In this document: positions 46,342 to 56,900 of the stretch, piece by piece
Position numbering within the stretch: the stretch's first letter is position 1
Layout of the letters: each line of letters starts with the position of its first letter
Assembly: GCA_024195585.1 (NCBI GenBank)
Contig: SWBL01000073.1
Coordinates: 1-64,000 of the forward strand
DNA length: 64,000 nt
Source of the DNA: Aureobasidium sp. EXF-3400
Lineage: Eukaryota; Ascomycota; Dothideomycetes; Dothideales; Saccotheciaceae
Reading direction: 5' to 3'
The notes under the pieces: model-generated
Seen by the model: only the letters and a program-made list of their open reading frames with translations
The model's database searches: none
Told to the model about the DNA's origin: nothing
Translations under genes and position numbers: made by a program

Positions 46342-47325
46342 TCAGGTGAACACGTCTTTCTCCTTCTGCAATGCCAGGAACGTCTCTGCATCATGTCCTG
46401 GAATTACTCTGCCTCGAGTTGTGCGCTCGAGACGCTTCAGACGCTGTGTGCTTTGGAACCAGGCTGGGTGGTCTCGAGCGAGCCATCCTTGAGGGATACC
46501 ATCGCGCCACTATCGAGCATTAGTGATTTTCTCTGCAACAGGTATGAGGTAAACTTACATTCTCGATAACATGGCAGTGGTCCGAGATGAAGAAGAAAGT
46601 CCCGCTATCGGGCAAGTTGATCTGCATACCAATCAAACCATCGGTATGTCCAGGCAGATGGTGTAGAGTGATTCCCTGACAGAAGTCAATGGTCCGATCA
46701 TCGAACGTCTTCCAATTACTGTATGTTGTTAGTGCAGTCCGTTTGTGAATAGTTTTCCTTTCACTCACAGGTCCAGATCGAGGTAGTGCTTTAGGTATAC
46801 ACCAGCATCTGCTCCGGTGGCCACGCTCCAAAATGCACTTTTCAACTCCCTGTCATGCACCCAAATTTCAACATCTGTACGGCCAAAGAACTCGTCAAGA
46901 CCTCCGGCATGATCAAGATGCAGATGGCCAATGATCACCTTCTTGACATCCTCGATCTTGTTTCCAGTGGCAGCAATTGCATTTCTAAGCTCATGTTTGT
47001 CCTCGTACTTGACCCTACAGAACACATCGTGCACCTGCGGACCCCAAACATCCGGATAGTCCTTTCCACAACCAGTCTCCCAGAGGATGAGTCCTTCGTG
47101 TGGGTGAGAGATCAAGCAGCAGTAAACTGGAAGAGCGCGACGCTTGTTCTCGAAAGATTTACCAGCCGTAGAACCGAGAGAGGTGTTACCGCCGCGTATG
47201 ACAAAACCTTCGTCACACTCGAGCCATCCACATTCAAGGAGCCAGAGCTTTGTGCCTTTTGGGCAGACATTCGATATGTGACCGGGAACTGCTCCCGAGT
47301 CCAGCTGAGATTGGATTCCTGCCAT
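46342..47325 (-). CDS. Metallo-beta-lactamase fold hydrolase (lactonase-like)
   Basis: Three exons, 47325-46769, 46718-46559 and 46509-46342, giving 294 residues. Zinc hydrolase: HLHLDH at 134-139 is the HxHxDH metal motif. LPGHTDG gives the next His, FISDHCHV the bridging Asp and VIPGHD the last His. Around these, LWETGCGKDYP and VEIWVHDRELKSAF resemble the AHL-lactonase/AttM-type subgroup, whose fungal members are thought to open lactones. Substrate unknown. Introns 50 and 49 nt. Start taken at MAGIQSQLDSG; an in-frame Met 19 codons upstream adds a polar stretch with no targeting signal. Confidence 0.88.
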
Positions 47326-47772
47326 TATTGATTGGTGATCTGATTGTTGTTCGAAACGCGAGATCGAGTATTGAATATGCAAGAGAGAGAAACTTGCATA
47401 TATACGAGAAGGAGCCGCAGCTCATGCGTGAGCTATAAAGCACTTACTGTACCCCGCTGTAGTAGGTGACCCCGCATCGGTAAGCAGTCACAAGGGAGGA
47501 GATGATCAATTGTGAAATCTCAACTTCTTCCTTGTTCCCGATCTTCTGACACCGCAAATCTCATGACTAAGGCTTGCAGAGTATCCTGGAAATTTAAAAT
47601 CATGAAGAGAATGCTCGTACGCATACCATAGTATCAGAAATATGGCCTCGTGTGCTCGTCAAAACTCGCTGGATCTCACACCCTGGCATATCATAAACCC
47701 CACACCTGAAACGCGTCTTCCGAATCCCAGAACGCCATATGCCATTGCTCCAATGCTCTTACCCTCATGCTT
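47326..47772. other. Intergenic, no gene seen
   Basis: Upstream region of the metallo-hydrolase and 3' end of the next minus-strand gene. Confidence 0.45.
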
Positions 47773-48237
47773 TCAATTCCATCCGATAATGCCTTGTCTA
47801 AGCACTTGCGTGTGTCTGACCAATCCCACTCTTCTCCCAATGATGCCTTCCCCACCGACTCCCAGATCCAGCTTCCGAGGTAAACTGAACGACTGCGTTG
47901 TAAACGTCGACAATGGGAAAGCGTGTAATACCGATGTCATCGGCGCCGAAGCTCTCAGGTCACCATCGCGGCTATTGCGGTTAACATCAGCATTTCGTTC
48001 AAGCATCGGAAAGAATAACGCCATGTATGAAACTCACAAGATTACTAGTTGACAACTGCTCAGCTCTGTCTCTGCTGTAGCCTCTGGCACAGAAGAGGAT
48101 TGGAATGTTGCGGTTGTTGTTGAGGCTTCGTCTTCGTGGAAGAGCAGTGATAGGTCTGGTAATGTTGATTCGCCGATTGATTTCAGAATAGCGATTGTAC
48201 CGCCGAGTACTGGACGAGAAGATTCGATGCCGCACAT
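47773..48237 (-). CDS. Possible unknown small protein, two exons
   Basis: Proposed exons 48237-48038 and 47971-47773, intron 66 nt (GTGAGT donor, GTTAACC branch-like motif, CAATAG acceptor, phase 2), giving 132 residues. Joined product: MCGIESSRPVLGGTIAILKS, SIGESTLPDLSLLFHEDEAS, a Thr/Ser/Glu-rich middle, then RDGDLRASAPMTSVLHAFPL and the end LRQGIIGWN. Both parts look like protein and the splice is in phase. The frame is open about 22 codons upstream of the Met and an upstream exon is possible. No family recognised. The overlapping plus-strand frame at 47642 is considered a shadow. Confidence 0.45.
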
Positions 48238-48866
48238 TATGATAGTTGTCTCGTGTTCGCGACGAAACGCTGATTTTGCTGCTGCAATTGGCCTTGGTAT
48301 AACAGCTGAAAAGATGAAAACGAGACGGAAGGGAATATGCTAGACAACAACCATCAAGGTAGCAGCAGCACATATCCCATCTTTATACTCTCTGTCACCA
48401 CGTTTCACCCTCATGTCAACATTGTGATTTCCCCATTGTCCGAACCACACGTTTGTTCCACCAAGGTAGAAAACTTGCTCAATATCTGGGGAAACGTGCT
48501 CAATCCTTGGCCCGCGCTTTCCATACCTCACCAACGTGGCTTTAACGGGGCTCACGGACTGAGTTCTTTTGAGAGTGTTTTGCGTGTGTGATTTTGAAAC
48601 TTCGTCAGCTATTAGATCATGTTCGTTCGGAGTCCGTTGGTGAGCCGTCTAGCAAAGCTCTATTTGGCTCTGAAACAGGATTGCTAAAAGATGGCATTCT
48701 CACGAGGAGACCGTCTGGGTGTGGGGTTGGTCGCTTCATCGCGACATTACACACGCGCGTCTAATCTTGATCGCAATCCGTCTTGACTGTGATGAAAATT
48801 GTTCTGCAAGACGCCTACTGGAGCTCGACATCAGATCAATAGCATGCCGACTCTCGGTTGTCCGAG
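48238..48866. other. Intergenic, no gene seen
   Basis: Between the small minus-strand gene and the kinase. Short frames only. Confidence 0.4.
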
Positions 48867-50376
48867 ATGAGACGTTACCGGGCTCTGTCAATCAACCACT
48901 CAGCTCTGATTTACTCGTCTTCAACTTCTTCAAGAAATTGTACACCATGTATCCAGAAGTTCAGCCACTATCTGTCAACAATCCGACTGTTGAAGCACAA
49001 ATGCGGAGTTCCAGCAGAGCCATTGGACCTATACGAATCATCCAGTGCGTCTGCACGATGTCTTTGCAGGAGGAAGATACAAAGTCATTCATAAGCTGGG
49101 TCATGGAAGCTTCTCGACTACCTGGATTGCACGAGATTCTATGTAAGCTCAGTCAAATTCAGAAATGCTTCGGGATCTAAAGCTCCTCTCAGGCTTAGCA
49201 GAAATGTGGCTCTCAAGATTACAGTGGCAGAAGCCTCGTCTCCAAACAATCGTGAGTGCCGAGTTCTCCAGGCTCTGTCAGCATCCAAATCCACGTTGCA
49301 GTCAGATCGGATGCACATCATGCAGTTGCTGGATAGCTTTCAGCATAACGGGCCTAATGGCGTTCATGATTGCCTAGTCTTCGAACTACTGGGTCCAAGT
49401 GTCGCTAGCGTGGTGGAGAAACAATGCACCAGCGACAGACTTCCAGGACATGTTGCAAGGAAGGCTTGCAAAGAGTCAGGTCTCGCGCTCGCAGTCTTGC
49501 ACAGGCAAGAAATTGGTCATCGTGGTGAGTGGATCTACTCGAAAACGTCAGACTCAGACATAAGCAAGACCTGATATTTTGCCAGACATACATACAGGAA
49601 ATCTTGCGTTCTATGTGCCAGGACTCGACACACTCTCGGAGAACAAGCTATTCGAGATTTACAGTGTGCCCAAGACAGGCCCTGTTACTCGCGCTGATGG
49701 CGGCTCGCTGATGTCAGGAGTTCCAGACTATCTAGTATGGTCTGCTTCCTTCCCTGCCAGCGGATTCAATCTCGAAGAATCTTCTGTGAAACTAATCGAC
49801 TTTGGTGAATCGTTTTTCTCCTACGAAAAATCCAAAGCGTTACACACACCATTGGCACTAAGAGCGCCTGAAGTATTGTTTGACGAGGAGTACGATTTTC
49901 GAGTGGATTGCTGGAGTTTTGCTTGCGCAGTAGGTCGCGATCACGCCATCTTCCTTGATACTTTGCTTACACGAATGTTAGATATTCGAATTGATTGTCG
50001 GTTATCCACCTTTTACTGGCATCATGGCGAAAAAGGAAGATATACTACAACAAATAGCGGACATGATAGGAGCACCGCCAGAAAAGTGGCAGCCGAAGTG
50101 GAAGGCGATGCCAAAGTGGGGTCAGTACATTGTACATCATTCGAAACCACTGAGCAATACCTAATGTGGACAGACCAAGTATATGATGAAGATTTAGTCT
50201 ACGATCTAGAACAGTGGCTGGATCTAACTTACTTCGACGATGGCAAATGCATCGATTTCACAAGAGAGAACATCAAGCAGGTTGGAAGAATGATTAGAGG
50301 GCTATTGCAGTGGTGTCCCTCCGATCGTTCATCAGTAACAGAAGTCTTGGCCAACGAGTGGTTTCGAGACTGCTAG
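48867..50376 (+). CDS. SRPK-like Ser/Thr protein kinase with an N-terminal frame break
   Basis: Exons ending or starting at: to 49142, 49199-49524, 49586-49929, 49982-50120 and 50174-50376; all these junctions are in phase. Kinase landmarks after splicing: YKVIHKLGHGSFSTTW (Gly loop), VALKIT (ATP Lys), HMQLL-type helix C region, GHRDIHTGNLAF (catalytic loop, formed across intron 2), VKLIDFGES (DFG), LRAPEVLFD (APE), DCWSFACAIFELIVGYPPF and PSDRSSVTEVLANEWF at the end. This fits the fungal SRPK family that often has degenerate members. The likely N-terminus MRRYRALSINHSALIYSSST is in a different frame from the kinase start TNHPVRLHDVFAGG. The two frames cross near 49020-49040 without a usable intron, so the gene may be frameshifted or the true start lies elsewhere. 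Confidence 0.7.
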
Positions 50377-50512
50377 ACTCTCTTACTCGATCTGTATGCA
50401 GCCGACGATGTGGTCTGCAACCAAGAATTTGCGTGAGTTTATCCATCACACCCTGACTCATCGGATAAGAACGGTTGTGGTGACTTTTCACGAATATTTT
50501 TAGGACCTCGAA

Positions 50513-51017
50513 ATGAATTTTCCTCTCCTGAACTATCGAACGACAGTACCGATACCAGACATGTGGTCGCAAACCATATTTTCAATTCTTGGAAACCTAC
50601 CTGGTGAACTCCTCAACCAGATCACCGACAACCTTGACTTTGAATCTGCACTACATCTCAGCCAGACCAACAGATACTTCTACAGCATCATAGAGCTGTC
50701 AAATAGGCCCGCCTCGACGGATACTTGCAAAGTTTGAAGATAGAAGACCAGAGCTCGATGGACCACGATTGGCAAACCACTTCGCTTGCCACATGTGTCG
50801 TCGCATCAACCCCTCTACAACTAAAGCTTGGAAATGGACAGTGGAGTTTGTAGAGGAAAGTCGGACCTGGGAATGGTGTGGTTGGAGATGGCAACGGACT
50901 GTGGAAAAGCGTAATTTTCGAGCTTGTGCCAAGTGTCTGCCTATGGCTGCTACAGAAGATCGATACCGGAATATACAAGAGGCACTGTTGAAGGACATAG
51001 CCCGATTTGAGCAATAG
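50513..51017 (+). pseudogene. F-box gene with a frame break
   Basis: The first frame (ATG 50513) holds an F-box: LGNLPGELLNQITDNLDFES, then ALHLSQTNRYFYSIIELSN. The second frame, from about 50705 to 51017, reads RRILAKFEDRRPELDGPRLA, NHFACHMCRRINPSTTKAWK with paired Cys and ends LLKDIARFEQ. This order, with an F-box followed by a CxxC-type segment, is common in fungal F-box proteins. The two frames meet at about 50695-50715 with no intron, so a one- or two-base indel separates them. Either a pseudogene or a sequencing error. Confidence 0.55.
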
Positions 51018-51922
51018 CAGGAGTAACGCAAATCAGTGCTCAAAGGACCCATCGACCAATACGTCTCAAATTTCTACTGTTTGTACTACCTCAGAGCGTT
51101 TGAAAGACAAAGAAGACAATACGGAGTACATGAGTGTAAAAGACAAACACAAAGGCAAGAGCGTCTAGGTATGCATAGGCTGGTCTGACATATACTTCCA
51201 CATCAAGTCCGTAAAGCTTCCATCATGATTCATCAGCTGTGCTGCAGGTGAAACATATCCGTCAGCTGGCTGCTTCATGCAACCGAAGATTCAAGCCTGA
51301 TCAGTTTTTGGGCCTGCTGAAATTCGATGTGATCTTCAACAACGCATGGCGAGAATCAAGCCGTGCCTTCCTGTGTGGCTGCGTATATCGTAAGCCGCCT
51401 GCACCAGACATGGCAGTGCACCCAGAACTCTTCAAAGCCACCATCACTCATCATCGCTCAGCCTTTCATGATCATAAAGTCGCCGTGTGTATAGTATTGT
51501 TCAGTTTAAGGGATCAAAATGAGGCTGGATGCCTGATCAGTCTATCGATCACGCCCTTGCTGCGCATTTGTGTGGCTGACAGCCACCAACATTTTGGCCC
51601 CCAGAATCGAGAAGTATATAACTGGTCATAACTTTCTAGTCCATAAGCGTAAGATACGTAGTTGATGGCAAGGCATCCGACGTCATCGAAATGTCGAGGG
51701 TAATGATATTGATTGACTAGACTATCAGCCTCGCTGCTCTGAGAGAAACTAGTCCTCCTAAGCCACCACAACCTTCTTCAGAGTGGCGGAACCGTGATAT
51801 ATCATGTACTGTCTAGATACGATAGGTATTTAAGCAGCGCTCCTTCCCTGCAAGAATGTGTATTACAGCCTGCATCTAAATCACTCTCAAGAAGTTTCGC
51901 TGACTCTACATACATATCCACC
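51018..51922. other. Intergenic, one weak ORF
   Basis: A 130-codon plus-strand frame (51239-51631) has no start context or domain. The last 100 bases are promoter-like for the next gene. Confidence 0.35.
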
Positions 51923-53357
51923 ATGTCGCACAATTTGACCATCAACAACAAATCTTCGCACAACCAGGAGTTCGAAGTCCATGGTTGGAACAACAACCAT
52001 AACACCGTTGTGCCAGCACATTCTAGCACCAACATCCATGCACCAGATGGATCGTCTGGAGCAATCATTGCTCTCCATGATGGCCACGAAGGAGAACAAG
52101 CCGAAATCACAAAGAAAGGCTCTGGCGGCAACGACTTCTTTGACGTTAGCAACATCACTGGTGCTGGCGGAAACATCACGGTTGAGCAGAAGAATGATCC
52201 TGCGACGATCAAAGGTCACCCTTTGTTCATGCAGGCGTTGAACCAGGCATGGGCTCATACCGACGAAAAGACCAAGGACAACATAAAAAGATCACTACAC
52301 TTTGATCATACTGGAAAAATTGTTCGAATGGACCCGACAAAGGATAACCCTCACCTTGAGGCGTTCGTTCATACTTTCGACACACTTTCGTATGTTGGAC
52401 CTGGTTCCTGGCATGGGAACGTCGGGAATGCTGTCGACAATGCTCAGGTGAGTCGCCTATCGTACCCGAAAATCTGTTGAGATCGAGCCACTGACCTTCT
52501 TGTAGAGTCGAGCAGCTCATGGAGACAAAGACATTCTGATCACATACAGTGATGGAGATGCCAGACCTAGTTAGTCTCTCGATATATTCAGCACAATATA
52601 AAGCGTCTTCTGATTTACGCTTGTAGATCAATCCGACGAGTCTGATCACCATAGTGCTCCGCCAAAAGAAGGTCCTGCAGTCATAAGAGATTCTCATGAA
52701 CATACAGGACCAGCAATTCATCCTAACAACCATCCAGCACCAGTGATCCATCTCAATGCTCATCCAGCAGAGCATGGCGGCATGCATTCACCTGAGCATG
52801 ATGATGGCAAAACACCTGGTATCATCTTGAGCAACAAGTCTACGGCCGATGAGACCTACTACTTCTACAACAACTATTGGAACGGCAACGGTACAGCAGG
52901 AGCCAATTTTGATCATCCCCTAAAGTCAGTACACATAACAGCAGGCCATACAGAATTCGTCAGCCTGCCATCCTCATTCAAAGGTCGAGTTCAAAGAGGA
53001 CACCTGATCCCTGCCACTTGGGTAGAGTTCCAGATCGAAGCAAGCAACGATCACAAGGCACATGGTGATGTCAGTGTTGAGCAGGGTAATGACGGGCCAG
53101 CAACGATCCATGCTACTGATGGGACAAGGTCGTCAAATGGCTTTACCAACATGGTCAAAGCAGAAGGCTCTGCTTATCAGACGAGATCAGATGGCAAGAG
53201 AGTGATTGCTAGTACCATGGGGAATTGGCTGGGAGGCCCGAATCAGGCTGCGATCAAAGCTCAGCAAGGTATCAAGACCCAAGCTTATGTCACTGGAGGT
53301 ACTGGTGTCCCTGATGTTGCCTCCGCAAACAGACGCCTTGCCGTCGACTTCTACTAG
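51923..53357 (+). CDS. Unknown protein with two copies of a beta-rich domain
   Basis: Three exons, 51923-52447, 52506-52569 and 52627-53357, introns 58 and 57 nt, giving 439 residues. No signal peptide or membrane helix. The N-terminal domain (about 1-97) runs LTINNKSSHNQEFEVHGWNN through DGSSGAIIALHDGHEGEQAE to GGNITVEQKNDPATI. The C-terminal domain (about 260-375) runs IILSNKSTADETYYFYNNYW through HITAGHTEFVSLPSSFKGRV to HGDVSVEQGNDGPATI. The start (LTINNKS / ILSNKST) and end (TVEQKNDPATI / SVEQGNDGPATI) match, so the protein arose by internal duplication. A His/Pro-rich linker joins them (HEHTGPAIHPNNHPAP). The plan resembles fungal proteins with a thaumatin-like or lectin-like beta fold, but I cannot assign a family. 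Confidence 0.75.
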
Positions 53358-53919
53358 GATGATATAGTTGTGTGGAAGGAAAATCATGTTATTTGACAGC
53401 CGCTGCGAACAAACTTCTGGTATTCTTTCTGTCTCTGCTGTGATTCCATGCTTAGCTTCGTAACCTAGAGGCTGTCATACTCATTCACAAGCTTCATCTG
53501 CCCAACTGCATCGTCACCTTCACGGACCAAAGCAATCACGTCACTGAGAGTGCAGAAAGGTGTTGTACTTGTCCTATGATCGAGATGACTTCTGGCAGAG
53601 GTGAGATACCGCACAATATTACACCAAGAAAGGAAAGAGCTGTTGCTTAGCTCAGCAGCCACGATGCATTTGATCTCTTCCAAGTTCGAACGGTAATCGA
53701 GGAAACCACGAACTTCACCAAACATTGTCACGAAAAGAAAGCAACAGAGAGACAGTGTCAACAAAAACTTTCAATTCGAAACTACGCAATTACTGTCCTA
53801 ACCACTTGGCCAGAACAACAAAAAAACATTCAACAACTGCAAAGTTAAGCTATGGGTCCCTCTTCATTATTGCTCATGCTCATGCTTTTTTTTTTTTTTT
53901 TTTTTTTTTGTAGTTTTCT
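53358..53919. other. Convergent 3' region
   Basis: Minus-strand frame 53465-53719 (from MFGEVRGFLDYRSNLEEIKC) gives 86 residues with no domain and weak support. A T24 tract at 53886-53909 lies next to the following gene's stop. Confidence 0.35.
53886..53909 (+). repeat. T24 homopolymer tract
   Basis: Twenty-four T in a row on the plus strand, that is A24 starting 10 nt after the stop codon of the minus-strand gene at 53920. Confidence 0.95.
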
Positions 53920-56900
53920 TCAACCAACGATCTTGGTCTTGCCGAAACTCTTTTCGGCCTCAATGGCAGCTTGCCGCTTAGGTCTTGTAGCAGCAGCGAT
54001 AGGTTCAGCCTTCTTGGCTTTAGCTGTAGTCTTCTTGACGCCACTCTTTGTCGACTTGGGAGCTACAGTCTTGGAGGTCTTCTTGGCGGGTGCTGAGGAA
54101 GAAGGCTTCTTGGTGACAGGCTTCTTCGTAATCACCACTTGGGGAGATGGCAATGCAGGAGAAGAAGACTTCGAGCTCAAGGCAGCGTCAAAAGTGATCC
54201 TCTTGCCCTTCTTTTCCTCAGTCTTCTTGGCCTTGTTTTCTTGCTTCTGCTTTGACTTCTTCTCTACCTTCTTGGCAAAGCGACCATCAGCCTCGCGATT
54301 GGGGCTGCGCTTGGGAGGGCTTGGAGTCACAGGAGGTGTGGTAGGGTCGAGCAGAGCGGAGCCAGGACGGTACAGCGGGTCAGAACTCTTGCGAGGCATC
54401 TTGGACATTCTGGGGGACACTTCTTCTGGGTTGAAAGGCGTGGGAGGACCAGGTTGGAAACTGGGGTCGCTGGCCTTGCGCTTGCGGTTGGACACGGGAG
54501 TGGGCAATGGTGCAGGTCGCTTACGCTTGCTGCTTTCCTTGCTGCTGGGCTTGCGAGGCGTTGATGGCGCTACCGGCGTCCGTGGGATGTTGAAGGGGGT
54601 GCGAGGAGTCTCACTGGGTAAAGCTTCGGTAGACCATTTGGCAGGTGAGACGATGGGAGTAGCCTGGGTGGCCCATTGCTCCTGAGGCTCGTACTGTCTG
54701 AGTCGTTGACCTTCTGCACGCCTCCACTGCTTCTCCTTTTTGATCTGGAAGCGAACCCACTCCTGAACTTGATGTATGATCCTAAATCTGGCTGCCTCAG
54801 GTCCCTTTTCACTGGGCGATGCACGTTCGGCCTTGATCATGTCTATGGCCATCTCCCAAGCTTGGCGCGAGAGAACCCTCAGGTTGTTGAAACCGCATCC
54901 CCAATGGAGTGCTCGGGTCAGATCGTAATCGATATGGAGGTCTTCGTGCCGAAGATCGAGGCGATCGTGTCTGACAGGTACCATAGTCTGGATAGGCAAA
55001 GGTCCGTCTTGGTAACCGTAGAGTGAGGCGTCCATTAACGCGCTTCTCAGAAGTTCCACGATTCGTTCCTGGATTACCGAGATAGAGTCTTTGCTGTTCT
55101 GGGCAACCCATTCGTCTAAAGCCTCTTTAGCTTTCATGACGACCCTCCAAATATCATACCACTCAAGATTGATGCCGTCCAACAGATCCTCGGGAGTAAG
55201 GTAGACATCCTTTAGGTTGACCCGTTCAGAATTGATGGGCGCCTTATCAGAACGTTTGTACTTATCGTTCTTGCTCAGGAAGAAAAGACGGTCTATCAGG
55301 TGACCATAGACCGCCTGCTCTTTTGTAACAAGGCTATGCCTGGGCGATTCACACTCAACAGAGTAGATCAACCCATATGTCAAATCGAGAGCAACGAACG
55401 CTTGTCTGAGGTTGAGGGTCTTCTTCAGCTTGCGTAAAGCTTTCTGTCCGATAGCATGTGCAAGGAGTTTTGCAGCATCGAGCTCGGTTTCAGAATTGAA
55501 TGGGCCATTATCTCGAGGAAGCTCAGGACTTGGCTCCAGGTTATCGAACAAGCCATCATCTAGTGGGTAACAGACCTGGCTTCTGGCACTTCCGTCGGAA
55601 AGTTCGGCGTCATCAACTTCAATGCGCTCAAACTTCTTAGGTACTTCCTCGGCAAGTTCATCATCATCAACCTCAAACCCCTCCGGCAGCTCCTCGGCCT
55701 CTTCGCCTTCGGTCACTTCAGCGTCGAGCGATTCCTCGGCCTCTTCGCCTTCGGTCACTTCAGCGTCGAGCACCTCCTCGGTGTCTTCGCTGTCGTTGAT
55801 CACGGTGCCGTCCAAGGCGAGCAGCTCGCCTGAGTTGCTGCGAATGGCCTGAACGATCTCTGCTTGATCGTTGTCAGCGTGTTGCTCTTCGATGGGGTCG
55901 ACTGGACCAGGGGCAGGGGAATCGTACAAATCAGAATCGTCATCTTTGATCACAATGACTTCCAACGGGACATCGCTAGCCTTGACCGCGTCGGCATCGT
56001 ATGTGGAGAGGAAGTCAAGATCATCTTCCTGAGTTTCGGCATACTTTGAAAGAAAATCCAGGTTGTCCTTGGCACCTTTAGGTGACGGAGACGTAGGCGT
56101 CATCAAAGGGGGAAAGACACGTTGAGCTGTAGTGTTGCCAACAACATCCGAGTGGATCGGACCATCCTCAGTAGTGTCCATCACATCATCAGACGCTGTA
56201 ACGGCAGGCTCGCTTGACTTGGATCCCGAAGAAAGCAAGATTGGAGACGACAAGCGAGCTTGTTGAATGGTACCAGTCTCTCTGATTTGCTCGGCGACAT
56301 TAACCATGACATCGGCCATCTTGCCTGACTCCTCAAGCTCCTTCCTGACTCGCGCCTCCTTTTGCTTCTCACAGATGCGCTTGATGTACTCGGGGGTGCT
56401 GGAGGGGCCATGGTAGCTACCTGCAGGCGAGCTCTTTGCCGATGCGTTGATGAAAGATGCTCCGTCTGGCGTGACAATAACAGTAGGAGTTATTGGCACT
56501 GAATTGGCAATGGCTCCGATGGTTCGCAACTGCTTACGCTCGATGGCATGCTTCTGGTAATGATCAGACATGCTTTCGTCGGCAAAGTCGACATGAGCGT
56601 CACAGATGCGGCAAGTCTGCTCACGCTCGAGCAATTCGTTCTCCATGTTGAGAATGATTTGTTCCAAGTCTCTGAACCAGTTGATTGCGGGAACGTTGTT
56701 GGTCATGGGAGCCTTTGCTGGGTCCAAGCTTTCGACGCGCAACGGATCTTCGAGAAGAATATTTTGGTTCTGGCAGTGTTGGCGATAGAGCTTAAGCTCG
56801 TCGCGATGCTGCTTGTAGTGAGCATATCTTGTTGTGGTACACTGGGTCCACTGGAGTCCGCAAGCGAGACAGCACTTTGAGCGGCTCTCGATCTCGCGGT

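Noticed and set aside
51239..51631. 130-codon plus-strand ORF
   Set aside because: No start context, no domain, mixed codon usage; probably chance.
53852..54685. 277-codon plus-strand frame starting in the T tract with a poly-Phe run
   Set aside because: Shadow of the Lys-rich tail of the large minus-strand gene; begins inside the homopolymer.
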